Of a stretch of DNA of 64,000 nt, positions 1 through 8,088 are shown in pieces. The stretch comes from CAZVGZ01 sp964627605 (GTDB lineage Bacteria; Latescibacterota; MWCZ01; CAZVGZ01), in assembly GCA_964627605.1 (NCBI GenBank), contig CAZVGZ010000012.1:29657-93656 (forward strand), read 5' to 3'. The notes beneath the pieces are model-generated. The model was not told where the DNA came from and did not search any database. It saw nothing but the letters and a program-made list of their open reading frames with translations. The stretch's first letter is position 1, and each line of letters begins with the position of its first letter. A program made the position numbers and the translations under genes.

Positions 1-1212
1 GATCCCGATGTCCTAGAGGTTAGGCGAAGGCTGACAAAGCAGGTTCATGGGCCGAACGCACCGAGCCGCCAGGGGCTGCCGCTCTACCCGCTGCCGACTG
101 AGCGCCCAGGAGAAGGGCTGGGGTTGGGAGGCGACGCCGCCGAAGCGGAGTGGGAATCGTGGGTATATGTGGATGTGGCAGGAGGTATCGAGATCTCGTT
201 CACCGACTATAGGGGACAGGGCGATTTCGACTACGCGCAGCCCCCGGCATCGGTAACCACTTCTCCCCAATCCATCCCCAGCACCTATGATGTGTTGGCG
301 TTGTTGGATGTCGCTATTCCCGGGTTGGAACAGATCGACGCGGTTGAGGTGGCCATCGCCGAAACGCCCGAGGCATCTTTTGGCGTTATCGAGCCGCTGA
401 CACTCGACTACGAGGTCGCCGAGTTTCGCGACGAAAACGGCCACGCTGAGCTTGAGGTCGACTACCTCATCCCGCTAAATGAGCTGTCGTTCGAGCCGGA
501 GCGCGGGGTCCAGGTCGCTGATCTTCAGGTGGGCTTCGCGCTGCACGACACCGCCTGGCGGGAGATAGATAGGCAGTGGGAACGCAAAATCATGTTCGTG
601 GATGAGGTGCCAGGCCCTGATGCCCCCGGCTTTACCTCGGCACGGCTAGGGCTTTCCCCTGAACCAGGAGACTACACCCTCTCGATTCAGGCCACCGACA
701 GGCGCAGCGGTCACGCACAGGTCTACCGCCACGCTCTTACCATCAGTGAATTCACCCCTGGCGAACTGACTATGAGCGACGTTCGCCTCGCCTCCACTAT
801 CGAACCTGACACTAGCGGGGGGAAGGACGTATTTTCCCGCAGCGGTCTAAGGATGAAGCTACAACCTTTCCAACTGTTCGGTGTTGGTCAGCCGGTCTTC
901 GTCTACCTGGAGCTTTACAACCTCACGAAGGATCGCTTTGGGCGCACCGACTACGAATTGGAGTTCGCGGTGCGCGCGGTTGGTGGTTCGCCAGGGGTTG
1001 GTGCGTTGTTTGATCTCTTCCGACGACGGCGCGAAGTGGGAATTGGTGGCAGGCGGCGCGGGATCAGGGGCACCGAGAAGACCCACCTGTCGTTCGATAC
1101 ATTCAATATGAGTGAAGGCCGTTACGAGCTTATGGTGACGGCTACTGACGCCAACAGCGGAGCGCTAGAGTCGCGAACAGTCTCGTTCGCCCTGGTGGCA
1201 CAGGAGCCGTAA
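1..1212 (+). CDS. GWxTD domain-containing protein, 5' truncated by window edge
   Basis: The frame is open from base 1, so the N-terminus lies outside the window. The first visible part matches the end of a GWxTD domain: a 'DPD' near the start, then 'EIW'-like 'ESWVYVDV' and 'IEISFTDYRGQGDF', which in this family follow the GWxTD motif itself. The rest (about residues 100-400) is beta-rich with no membrane segment. The C-terminus has a 'GIGGRRRGIRG' stretch and a 'LSFDTFNMSEGRYELMVTATD' style Ig-like strand pattern. GWxTD proteins are typically exported proteins of unknown function in FCB bacteria. The last ~60 residues are repeated just downstream in a decayed copy. Family call is good; function unknown. 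Confidence 0.75.
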   Translation, partial: DPDVLEVRRRLTKQVHGPNAPSRQGLPLYPLPTERPGEGLGLGGDAAEAEWESWVYVDVAGGIEISFTDYRGQGDFDYAQPPASVTTSPQSIPSTYDVLALLDVAIPGLEQIDAVEVAIAETPEASFGVIEPLTLDYEVAEFRDENGHAELEVDYLIPLNELSFEPERGVQVADLQVGFALHDTAWREIDRQWERKIMFVDEVPGPDAPGFTSARLGLSPEPGDYTLSIQATDRRSGHAQVYRHALTISEFTPGELTMSDVRLASTIEPDTSGGKDVFSRSGLRMKLQPFQLFGVGQPVFVYLELYNLTKDRFGRTDYELEFAVRAVGGSPGVGALFDLFRRRREVGIGGRRRGIRGTEKTHLSFDTFNMSEGRYELMVTATDANSGALESRTVSFALVAQEP

Positions 1213-1486
1213 CCTGATCCGTCACAAAGAACAGCGAAATGAAAACAACCGGTTGTTTCTATTGCTTCGGACATGTCGTATAAGTGGGCAGACGATGTTA
1301 GCGACGGAGCGGGAGGTGGGTATCGGCGGCAGACGGCGTGGGATCAGGGCCAACGAGAAGACGCATCTGTCGTTCGACACGGCGAATATGAGCCAGGGCC
1401 GCTATGAATTCACAGTGACGCTCAAAGACGCCAACGGTTCAGATGAGCTCTCAAGAACGGTCAAATTTGGCCTCGTGGACCCCTAG
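1030..1486. repeat. Direct repeat of ~180 bp (GWxTD C-terminal coding sequence)
   Basis: Copy A is at about 1030-1212 and copy B at about 1310-1486. They are collinear and differ mostly at third codon positions, so the duplication is not recent and copy B was once under protein-level selection. Confidence 0.75.
1253..1486 (+). pseudogene. Decayed second copy of the GWxTD protein C-terminus
   Basis: This short frame encodes a near duplicate of the last ~60 residues of the preceding gene: both have REVGIGG, RRGIR, EKTHLSFDT, NMS-GRYE and a final SRTV-F strand. The nucleotide match runs about 1030-1212 against 1310-1486. Nothing recognisable lies between, no ribosome site precedes it, and it lacks the rest of the gene. 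It looks like the remnant of a tandem paralogue after internal deletion. Confidence 0.75.
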
Positions 1487-1492
1487 CATCAA

Positions 1493-1527
1493 CAAAAAAA
1501 TACCCGGTCATCACGAGATGACCGGGC
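1493..1527 (-). terminator. Intrinsic terminator, probably bidirectional
   Basis: A perfect 9-bp stem (1503-1511 with 1518-1526) and 6-nt loop is flanked by an A-run at 1493-1500, which becomes a U-tract on the minus strand. It sits 36 nt past the stop of the minus-strand membrane protein and just after the plus-strand remnant. Confidence 0.75.
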
Positions 1528-1562
1528 GGCATTGATTTATTACGTCTATCTGTAGGACAGTA

Positions 1563-1916
1563 TCAGGCGGCCATCTTACTGCGGACCAAACGCCAGCCAA
1601 ACATCCCACCTACTATCGCCAGAACCATCACCCCTGGCCAAAGTGTGCCAAACTCAACGCAGATCGAGACCACTATATACAGCAGCCCGATTCCGGCGAT
1701 GACATTAAAAGCGTTCACAACAATGTGATCCACTTTGGGATAGCTGTCAGGGGCCAGTTTCTTCACCAGTGGCCGCCAACCGAAAAACAGAACATCAAGC
1801 AGCCCGATAAACAGCAGCGAGAAGACGAAAAATCCCCACATCTTAGTGCCGCCGATTTCAGGGGCAGCGCTGTAGAAACCGGCGAACAGGTTGGTCACGA
1901 ATTCCACAAGACCCAC
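1563..1916 (-). CDS. Small three-helix membrane protein, unknown
   Basis: The chosen start is GTG at 1916, because a strong AAGGAGG lies 7 nt upstream. The open frame extends further, but that extension enters the dead alcohol dehydrogenase locus. The 117-residue product has hydrophobic stretches at roughly residues 26-47, 68-90 and 95-112, with a basic 'RPLVKK' turn between the first and second. It has no recognised family. Stop 1563 is followed by the terminator at 1493-1527, so it is probably transcribed alone or as the last gene of a unit that once included the upstream dehydrogenase. Confidence 0.65.
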   Translation of the reverse strand: MGLVEFVTNLFAGFYSAAPEIGGTKMWGFFVFSLLFIGLLDVLFFGWRPLVKKLAPDSYPKVDHIVVNAFNVIAGIGLLYIVVSICVEFGTLWPGVMVLAIVGGMFGWRLVRSKMAA

Positions 1917-1959
1917 GGGGCGACCTCCTTCATACTCTTTGATTTCGAGTATTAGTTGT

Positions 1960-2397
1960 CTAAGAGGACCAATATACCGTCCCAGACAATCGGGTGTCAA
2001 CGCCACCTGCATCAGCGACCTGTTCGGCAAAAACACCGTCAGCTCGGTCGATTCCCAGAACCGTGCGCTGGTTACAGTGGTTTGGCATGTATCTGCACGA
2101 TGGGCAGACAGGATCGCGATGGCATACTACGCAGGTGTTATTGATTTCAGCCGTTACCCTCTTTCCCATCCATTTGAGGTCCACCTCGTCACCGACAGAT
2201 GAGACGATCCCTTCGAACTCATGGCCCGGTACTATCGGCAGCGAGGTCTGAAGACGTCCGTCAAACAGCGAGATGTCAGTGCCGCATACACCGCACCACC
2301 TTACCAGGACCACCGCCTCGTACGGTTGAGGAGCGATGTCGTCGCGCGAGGTGATCTCAATATCTCCAGGCGCAGTCAATATCGTAGCTTTGTACAT
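1960..2397 (-). pseudogene. Truncated zinc-dependent alcohol dehydrogenase (MDR family), N-terminal domain only
   Basis: From an ATG at 2397 (GGAG 6 nt upstream) the product begins as a classic GroES-like MDR domain. Catalytic-zinc motif CGVCGTD, 'GHEFEG' and the structural-zinc cysteines of 'CVVC...CPSC...C' are all present. It then reads 'GVFAEQV' where the family continues for another ~220 residues, but the frame degenerates and stops after about 145 residues. The whole Rossmann cofactor domain is missing and its place is taken by the small membrane protein. It cannot be a working dehydrogenase. The open frame upstream of 2397 is not family-like. Confidence 0.75.
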
Positions 2398-2603
2398 CGT
2401 TGGCTCCACCGGTTTCAGGTCCAATCGTGCAGCCAACAGGTTACCGCCACCACGGCGCTTTCGCCAACGAACCTCCAGTGTGGCCTCACGCTTGGTGATC
2501 GTCTCCAAGCGGCGTATCTTTGACCCGTCGGTTCACGCTGATAAACCCTCGATTGACATCATTTGGCAGTTGGCCAGAATGGTCGGTGAAAGGCACCCCC
2601 TAC

Positions 2604-2903
2604 ATGGCGAACCTTTTTGATGATCCTGCCGCCCAAGAGATTCAGAATGGCTATCTGGCGAACACCGCGGCTCGCGTGGAGGAGATGATCGCCCACGTTG
2701 AGACCACGCCTGACGATCTCGAGCCTATTCAGGGATTCGCGCATCAGATGAAGGGGTCAGGTCAGGCGATGAGGTTTCCAGCGCTCTCGGATATCGGTCG
2801 GCAGATCGAGGAAGCCGCAAAATCCGCTGTCGCCGATCGAGTGAAACTGTTGCTTCAAGTGCTGCCCAGACTGGTTTCCCGGTTTCAGGCGCAGTTTGAA
2901 TAG
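2604..2903 (+). CDS. HPt (histidine phosphotransfer) domain protein
   Basis: A 99-residue protein consisting of one HPt helical bundle. The phosphoacceptor motif is 'FAHQMKGSGQAM' with His47, Lys50 and Gly51 as expected, followed by a helix resembling 'LSDIGRQIEEAAKS'. The ATG at 2604 is preferred over upstream codons because the domain begins there and a purine-rich stretch lies about 8 nt before it. HPt proteins relay phosphate between hybrid histidine kinases and response regulators. No kinase or regulator is in this window, so the partner is elsewhere. Confidence 0.75.
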   Translation: MANLFDDPAAQEIQNGYLANTAARVEEMIAHVETTPDDLEPIQGFAHQMKGSGQAMRFPALSDIGRQIEEAAKSAVADRVKLLLQVLPRLVSRFQAQFE

Positions 2904-2939
2904 AAGTAGACCTGCACCCTGCCCACCCAGGATCATGTG

Positions 2940-3419
2940 ATGGCGACTATCCTGAGCGTAGACGGTCGCCTAGCCATGTCCTGGACGCTCAACGAACGCA
3001 CCTTTGTTGCTGACGAGGCGTTCGAACCCGAAGAGTTCACATTCACCTGCGCAATTCACGCACGGTTCGATGCAGCTGACATCCCGTCTCAGCCGACCGT
3101 TCAATACGACGGCCAGATAACCAACACCGACGTCCGCAACTGGCTAGCGAGTCTAAGATCGGCGGTGACCGAAGGGCAGGAGGTGTCGTTCCAGCCCAAT
3201 TCGTCGCTGGGGTTTCACGTCCAAATCCATCCAGAGCCCCAAGGTCTGGCTGGGGTCGCGATATGGTTCGAGTGGGATCGGATGATGGGGGTGCCCTTAC
3301 CTGAAGGTGGAGCGCCCATGTTTCGCGGCTTTCGTTTCACTACGACCCGCGACAGGATGGTGAGTTTCATACTCGATATTACCGACGAGTTTAACACCCA
3401 CCAGCGCCCTCCTTCATGA
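2940..3419 (+). CDS. Hypothetical protein upstream of queG
   Basis: A protein of ~159 residues with no recognised family. It is soluble, acidic and beta-rich, with segments such as 'VSFQPNSSLGFHVQIHPE' and 'FRGFRFTTTRDRMVSFILDITDEF'. The start could be GTG 2937 or ATG 2940; the AGGA 7 nt upstream favours the ATG. Its stop overlaps the queG start (ATGA at 3416-3419), so the two are translationally coupled. There is no signal peptide or membrane segment. Confidence 0.6.
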   Translation: MATILSVDGRLAMSWTLNERTFVADEAFEPEEFTFTCAIHARFDAADIPSQPTVQYDGQITNTDVRNWLASLRSAVTEGQEVSFQPNSSLGFHVQIHPEPQGLAGVAIWFEWDRMMGVPLPEGGAPMFRGFRFTTTRDRMVSFILDITDEFNTHQRPPS

Positions 3420-4549
3420 CCGGGGAAGTGACTGCCGAAGATGTCAAGGTTTGGGCGATCGACATCGGCTTTCCTTTGGTGGGCATTACCGATGTTCGAT
3501 CAGTTGGAACTTGGGGTGCTTACAACGATTGGCTAGAGAACGATTATGCCGATGGTATGGCGTATCTGGAGCGAAGGAGCGAGGAGAGGCGTGACGTCCG
3601 CCAGATCATGCCCGCCGCAGAGTCGGTGATAGTTTTGGGCACAAACTACAACCATACGGAATCAGCGCTTTTTTACAACACAGAATCGGGCAGACTCGCC
3701 CGCTACGCTCTGTCAGAGGATTACCACCCGGTCCTGATCGAGCGAATGGAGGAACTGATTCATCGCATCCGATCTGCAACCCCATCCACCTCTGAGTTCA
3801 TGTCCTACGTCGATACCGGACCGATACTGGAGAGGGATTTTTCGGCTCGTGCTGGACTAGGCTGGATAGGCAAACATACAGGGCTCATCAACAGAAATGT
3901 GGGGTCGTGGCTATTCCTGGGCGAGATAATCACATCACTCGTATTGGAGGTGGACCGACCGACCAGCGCCCACTGCGGTTCCTGCGAGAGGTGTCTTAAG
4001 GCCTGTCCCACAGAAGCTTTCGTCGGTCCGTACGAGCTAGACGCCCGGCGGTGCATCTCTTACCTGACAATCGAAAACAAGGACGAGATTCCCCGCGATC
4101 TGCGTCCGTTGATCGGTGGCAACGTCTTTGGCTGTGACATCTGCCAGGATGTGTGTCCTTGGAACCGAAAAGCAGAAACCACCACTGACGAGGCGTTTTC
4201 GCCACTGCCTGTGGTTCGTGACAGAGATATCGCCAGTTGGCTCAAGATGGACAGTCGAGTGTTCAAAGCGACTTTCAAAAACAGCTCGTTCGAGCGAACC
4301 AAACGCCGAGGGTTTTTTAGGAACATCGCGGTTGTTCTTGGCAATCAAGGCGACCCATCGGCTGTTCCAGCGCTTGTAGAGGCGCTGGACGACCCGGAGC
4401 CGCTGGTCCGCGCCCATGTCGCTTGGGCGCTGGGGCGACTTGGAACCCTGGAGGCCCTGAATGCGATTAGAAGCCGCTCCCAGGTCGAAAACGAGCCATC
4501 AGTGGCCACTGAGCTTCGTTTGGCGCTGGAAGGGAGCTGTCAAACATGA
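3416..4549 (+). CDS. queG: Epoxyqueuosine reductase QueG
   Basis: Catalyses the last step of queuosine synthesis, reducing epoxyqueuosine to queuosine in tRNA. This is a cobalamin- and 4Fe-4S-dependent cytosolic enzyme. The family features are intact: 'YVDTGPILER' with the catalytic Asp (about 133), two ferredoxin cysteine clusters (C187, C190, C193, C197 and C240, C243, C247) and a C-terminal HEAT-like repeat ('PALVEALDDPEPLVRAHVAWALGRLG' region). At 377 residues it has normal length. The gene overlaps its neighbours by ATGA at both ends. No other queuosine genes are visible here. Confidence 0.93.
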   Translation: MTGEVTAEDVKVWAIDIGFPLVGITDVRSVGTWGAYNDWLENDYADGMAYLERRSEERRDVRQIMPAAESVIVLGTNYNHTESALFYNTESGRLARYALSEDYHPVLIERMEELIHRIRSATPSTSEFMSYVDTGPILERDFSARAGLGWIGKHTGLINRNVGSWLFLGEIITSLVLEVDRPTSAHCGSCERCLKACPTEAFVGPYELDARRCISYLTIENKDEIPRDLRPLIGGNVFGCDICQDVCPWNRKAETTTDEAFSPLPVVRDRDIASWLKMDSRVFKATFKNSSFERTKRRGFFRNIAVVLGNQGDPSAVPALVEALDDPEPLVRAHVAWALGRLGTLEALNAIRSRSQVENEPSVATELRLALEGSCQT

Positions 4550-5292
4550 CACGGGGGTACTGTCAACGTCCGTGGGGCGATATGGCCTACCGGGTCAGAA
4601 AAAGTCCAGATAGCCGCCAACCGCCGCTTTTGCTGATCCACAGCTCAGGCTGCAATTCGAGACATTGGGACCCGGTATTACCACATCTTCTAGGCGACCT
4701 GCGGCTCGCAGCTTGTGATCTTTTCGGCCATGGTGAGAGTAGTGTAGGCGATGGCATCACGCTTGATCTGATGGCCGAAGACCTGCTTGCGCTTGTGGAC
4801 CATCTGTCGATGGAGTCACCGGTGCTGGTGGGTCACAGCTTGGGCGGGATGTTGGCGCTGCGGATCGTGGGACGATGGCCCCAAAGGGTTGCAGGCGCTG
4901 CTCTAATCGAGGGATGGACCTTACTTAGTGGCCTCAAATGGGAAGCGCGCAAAGAGATGTACGGAACGCTATCTAACGAACTGATCGAGTCTACCCGCAA
5001 AAAGAGTCGGGACACCTACGCAAGATGCCCAGAAAGGGTACACGAAAGTTTCTGGGAGACTGTCAAGTCTGCTGATGGATCACAAACGTTGATGGCAACA
5101 CACCTTCCGGTGCTTGAGATGTACGGCGATCGTGGTGGGCCGATTCCGTCGAGAGAACATCTTGGGGTGCTCGAACGTTCAAACGTGGAGATGGTGTGGA
5201 TTGAAGGAGCAGCTCAATATTCGCCGACGGAAGCGGCACAAGAGGTTGGGGTAGCTATTTCAAAATGGCTTGAGACCAGCGTGGTTCTCTAG
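4546..5292 (+). CDS. Alpha/beta hydrolase fold protein with catalytic His missing
   Basis: A 248-residue alpha/beta hydrolase. It has an oxyanion 'LLLIHSSGCNSRHW', 'DLFGHGESS', a nucleophile elbow 'VGHSLGG' (Ser98) and a plausible acid near 'EMYGDRGG'. The last strand and loop, which normally read 'GxGHxxxxExPxxV', read 'GAAQYSPTEAAQEV' here, so the catalytic histidine is replaced by Gln224. Either the enzyme is inactive as a hydrolase or it uses another residue. It overlaps queG by 4 nt. The substrate cannot be told from sequence. Confidence 0.8.
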   Translation: MTRGYCQRPWGDMAYRVRKSPDSRQPPLLLIHSSGCNSRHWDPVLPHLLGDLRLAACDLFGHGESSVGDGITLDLMAEDLLALVDHLSMESPVLVGHSLGGMLALRIVGRWPQRVAGAALIEGWTLLSGLKWEARKEMYGTLSNELIESTRKKSRDTYARCPERVHESFWETVKSADGSQTLMATHLPVLEMYGDRGGPIPSREHLGVLERSNVEMVWIEGAAQYSPTEAAQEVGVAISKWLETSVVL

Positions 5293-5338
5293 CTCCACTC
5301 GTTTGGAACAGACACCGCAGCGACGCAAAGGAGCAGGA

Positions 5339-5824
5339 ATGACCGCTCTATCTGATGAACAGACGAACGATCTTGACCGAATGTCGTCTGACGAGATATT
5401 TGAGGAGATCGTTCGCATTGTTGCTGAGACCGAAGATCAACCGACGTTCGGGCATGTCGAAGAGGTTTTGGACCAGCTTGTGGATAAGCGGGTCTTGACC
5501 TACCAGGAGCGCGACAGCCTCCTATCCCACAACCTGGACACAGATGGTCAGGTGGCGCCGGTTCATACAGCATCGAACTCAATCGAAGCGGGATTCGTCG
5601 CCAGTGCGCTTCGCAGCGAAGGGTTCCCTGCGTTCGTGGAAGACAAGCGCGTTGGAGACCTATTTGGAGGCATGATGCCGTTCGCCCGGATCAGAGTGTG
5701 CGTAGCTGAGTCAGATGTTGAAGGCGCTCGTCAGGTGATAGACGAACTAGACTTGGATCGGGTGCTCGAACCGACCACTGAGGACGTGAGTTGGTGGCGG
5801 TGGCTGTTTTGGCCCTGGGGCTGA
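5339..5824 (+). CDS. DUF2007 domain protein (putative signal-transducing protein)
   Basis: The ATG at 5339 is preceded by AAGGAG with good spacing, so the earlier open frame is not used. The 161-residue product has an N-terminal helical part rich in Asp/Glu (residues ~1-70) and a DUF2007 domain (~78-135), with the typical 'SIEAGFVASALRSEGFPAFV' start, central 'GGMMPFARIRVCV' strand and 'AxxVIDEL' end. It ends with a Trp-rich 'WWRWLFWPWG' tail. DUF2007 proteins are ferredoxin-like fold proteins of unclear role. A decayed second copy follows immediately. Confidence 0.75.
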   Translation: MTALSDEQTNDLDRMSSDEIFEEIVRIVAETEDQPTFGHVEEVLDQLVDKRVLTYQERDSLLSHNLDTDGQVAPVHTASNSIEAGFVASALRSEGFPAFVEDKRVGDLFGGMMPFARIRVCVAESDVEGARQVIDELDLDRVLEPTTEDVSWWRWLFWPWG

Positions 5825-5836
5825 CGACGGTCTATG

Positions 5837-6056
5837 CCCGGCAGGTTTCCATTGAAGCCGATTTCGCGGCGATAGTAGTTCGGCACCTGTTTGAGGCAGA
5901 CATTTAGATGGCCTGTTTGGTGTCGTGATTCGGTCTGTCCAGGTGTGTGTCATAGAATCCGACGTTAACAGCGCCCTGCAGGTCATCGAGGCGCTTGATC
6001 TAGATCGATTACACGACGCCTCCTCCTACGACGAAGAACCTGGGGACAATGACTGA
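5837..6056 (+). pseudogene. Decayed tandem copy of the DUF2007 domain
   Basis: Two reading frames in this stretch reproduce the preceding DUF2007 domain in order. One gives 'VSIEADFAAIVVRHLFEADI' then a stop. Another gives 'LFGVVIRSVQVCVIESDV' followed by 'ALQVIEALDLDRL' and ends in a TGA at 6054-6056. The matching residues in the intact gene are SIEAGFVASALRSEG and RVCVAESDVEGARQVIDELDLDR. A frameshift and deletion separate the halves, and no start codon serves them. The end overlaps the start of the next gene. Confidence 0.75.
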
Positions 6057-6855
6057 TTCGGCACCGCAAAGCCCAAAGCAGAAACCGGTGGCGCTTCCCT
6101 ATGGTGGCGGAAGGATACGACTTCGGCTAAGCGTCAGCGCGGAGGTCTCCTTTTGGGGCAGACAGGAGACCGCAGCAGCGATTGAGGCGGCGCTTACATC
6201 GGCTGGACTGGGTGTTGCGATGACCAGCGGAAAACGGCCGCGAAAAAAGATCGCTTTCGGCCCTCCCCTGTCACTAGGGATGTCCAGTGACGCAGAATAC
6301 GCCGATATTACCCTCAGCGATGCTGTGGATGATGTTGTCTTTGAAGTCAATGCCCATCTCGTGTCAGGCATTGTCATAAAGTCAGCGAAAAGGTTGGGCA
6401 ACGCCGCTCCATCGCTGATGGCTCTGATCGCAGAACTCGCCTACGAGTTGACGGTGCCAGCTTCAGTAGCCGGTCACCAAGAGATAGAAGAGCAGGTGGA
6501 GCACTTCGCTCGCCAAACCATCTTTCAGGTCCAAAAAATCACTCCTGACAAGACAAAAACGGTTGATCTGGCTCGCGGGGTTCGCAAACTGAAAGTCGTG
6601 GAATCCTCAGAGGCCCACACACGCCTGGTCCTCACAGCTGCAACCAACGACCCCAATGGACATAACGCCAACCCGTCGCAGGTGCTAAACAGGGTCCTCA
6701 AACTCGATGAGGAGGCCCAATCCAACTGCCAGATCATGCGGGTGGCGGCATTCAGTTCGGATGGGTCCAACATCGACGCAGCACTGAGGACGGTGAAGAG
6801 GTCGGGGCTGCTTCACTCAAAGCGGCAAGAGTTTATCAGGTTTATTGATTCCTGA
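6049..6855 (+). CDS. DUF2344 / TIGR03936 family (radical-SAM-linked) protein
   Basis: The N-terminal ~200 residues follow the DUF2344 pattern. It begins 'RIRLRLSVSAEVSFWGRQETAAAIEAAL', where the family typically reads 'RLRFSKTGxxxFLSHLDLxRxxERAL', then has 'GKRPRKKIAFGPPLSLGMSSDAEYADI', a strong match to the 'FNPRPRISFAxPLPVGxxSxxEYxDI' motif. This domain is usually fused or adjacent to a B12-binding radical SAM protein, but no such gene is in the window. The C-terminal ~70 residues are unassigned. The ATG lies inside the decayed DUF2007 copy. Confidence 0.75.
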   Translation: MTDSAPQSPKQKPVALPYGGGRIRLRLSVSAEVSFWGRQETAAAIEAALTSAGLGVAMTSGKRPRKKIAFGPPLSLGMSSDAEYADITLSDAVDDVVFEVNAHLVSGIVIKSAKRLGNAAPSLMALIAELAYELTVPASVAGHQEIEEQVEHFARQTIFQVQKITPDKTKTVDLARGVRKLKVVESSEAHTRLVLTAATNDPNGHNANPSQVLNRVLKLDEEAQSNCQIMRVAAFSSDGSNIDAALRTVKRSGLLHSKRQEFIRFIDS

Positions 6856-6963
6856 AGACGCGCCGCGGGAGTTTTGAGAGCTTTTGTGGGGTGTAACTGG
6901 CTACCAGGACAAGCGGTTGGGGAGCCTGGATTCGCTTCATAAAGAATTTTGATATAGCTCGCG

Positions 6964-7014
6964 CACCAAAAATGCGCGTGGTGCGCCAAAATATGCGCGG
7001 CGGCGCATTTGGTG
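6964..7014. repeat. Imperfect inverted repeat upstream of the APH-fold gene
   Basis: The arm at 6964-6977 (CACCAAAAATGCGC) is complementary to 7003-7014 (GCGCATTTGGTG) except for two extra A's. The interval contains two more TGCGC units. It lies 33 nt before the ATG at 7047, so an operator or a weak hairpin are both possible. There is no T-run. Confidence 0.4.
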
Positions 7015-7046
7015 AAAGAGAACATCAACCAGGGCAGGCGTGGCCA

Positions 7047-8048
7047 ATGTCACTAGACGCACATCCAGTCGGTCCCTGGACACTTGAGGAGATTGAGCAG
7101 GTATGTCGCTCATACGGGTTGGGGTCGCTCAGAGGTGAGCCGGTTCCAGCTCTGGGTTGTGACACTCAGCGCGACCGATGTTTGGTCGATACGACACGCG
7201 GCTCGTATTTCCAAAAGAAACATCATCCGGCGGTTGTCCGTCGATGGGTGCACGAATACCAAAAGCGACTGGCAACCGCTGGGCTCCCTGTGTTACAGCC
7301 GCTCGGACTCATCGACGGCAACACCTGGTATGAGCATCAAGATTGGCTCGCTGAAGTGTTCGATGCGGTTGACGCCAAACCGCCAGAATCGGTTGACATC
7401 AACCTTGCTAGACGAATGGCGGAGATCACAGCGCTGGTCAGTCGTGAGCTTGCGGAAGCAGATATCCCGTCCAACGCCGGATGGTTTGATCGCGGTGAAT
7501 ACACCATGATTCTTGACAAGCTGGAATTTAGAGCCAGCGGACGCGTGTTACCATCACTGATAGCAGAAATCAGAAACCAGATTGGTCTCATGTGCCAGCG
7601 CGTCGAGCGGTTTTTGGCGGTTGGACCGCCTGTGGGACCGGTGCACGGCGACCTGTGGCTAGGTAACTGGCTTGTTCGAGGCGGAGATGTCGCAGCGTTG
7701 GTGGACTTCGATACGCTTCATGTTGGCCCACGGCTGGGCGACCTGGCCGATGTTCTGTGCTCCACAGCGACGGGACGAGACCTGATTAAACGCGATTGGC
7801 GAGACCTATCAGGACTCGACTATGGTCGGACAAAAGTGGTGTTCGACGGCTACGTAAACATCGTTGGACCGCTCTTATCCGAAGAGAAATCAGCGTTTGA
7901 ACATCTTGTCATGGACCACTGGTGGCGGCACATTTTGATTGAGTTCGTATCACTCGACCAGTCCTTTATCAATGAGGCTGCGCTCGAATCGGTTTTGAGC
8001 ACGGCCAATTCGATCAGGCGCGAACTGAATGAGGTAACAGGCACATAG
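7047..8048 (+). CDS. Aminoglycoside-phosphotransferase/fructosamine-kinase fold protein
   Basis: A 333-residue small-molecule kinase. The catalytic loop reads 'VHGDLWLGNWLV' (HGDxxxxN) and is followed by 'ALVDFDTLHVGPRLGDLADVL', the metal-binding DFD motif and the APH 'xGPxxxDLA' element. The N-terminal lobe has 'YFQKKHHP', consistent with the nucleotide-binding Lys. The ATG at 7047 is chosen because the upstream extension covers the inverted repeat and is not family-like. The substrate could be a protein-bound ketosamine, choline, homoserine or another alcohol; sequence alone does not decide. Confidence 0.8.
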   Translation: MSLDAHPVGPWTLEEIEQVCRSYGLGSLRGEPVPALGCDTQRDRCLVDTTRGSYFQKKHHPAVVRRWVHEYQKRLATAGLPVLQPLGLIDGNTWYEHQDWLAEVFDAVDAKPPESVDINLARRMAEITALVSRELAEADIPSNAGWFDRGEYTMILDKLEFRASGRVLPSLIAEIRNQIGLMCQRVERFLAVGPPVGPVHGDLWLGNWLVRGGDVAALVDFDTLHVGPRLGDLADVLCSTATGRDLIKRDWRDLSGLDYGRTKVVFDGYVNIVGPLLSEEKSAFEHLVMDHWWRHILIEFVSLDQSFINEAALESVLSTANSIRRELNEVTGT

Positions 8049-8088
8049 GCCATGACAGAACGCCGGAAGACACAGCGGAGGGGAACAG

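Noticed and set aside
6961..7014. GCGC-rich motif cluster as a CRISPR-like or tandem repeat array
   Set aside because: Only an imperfect inverted repeat with irregular spacing; no regular spacers.
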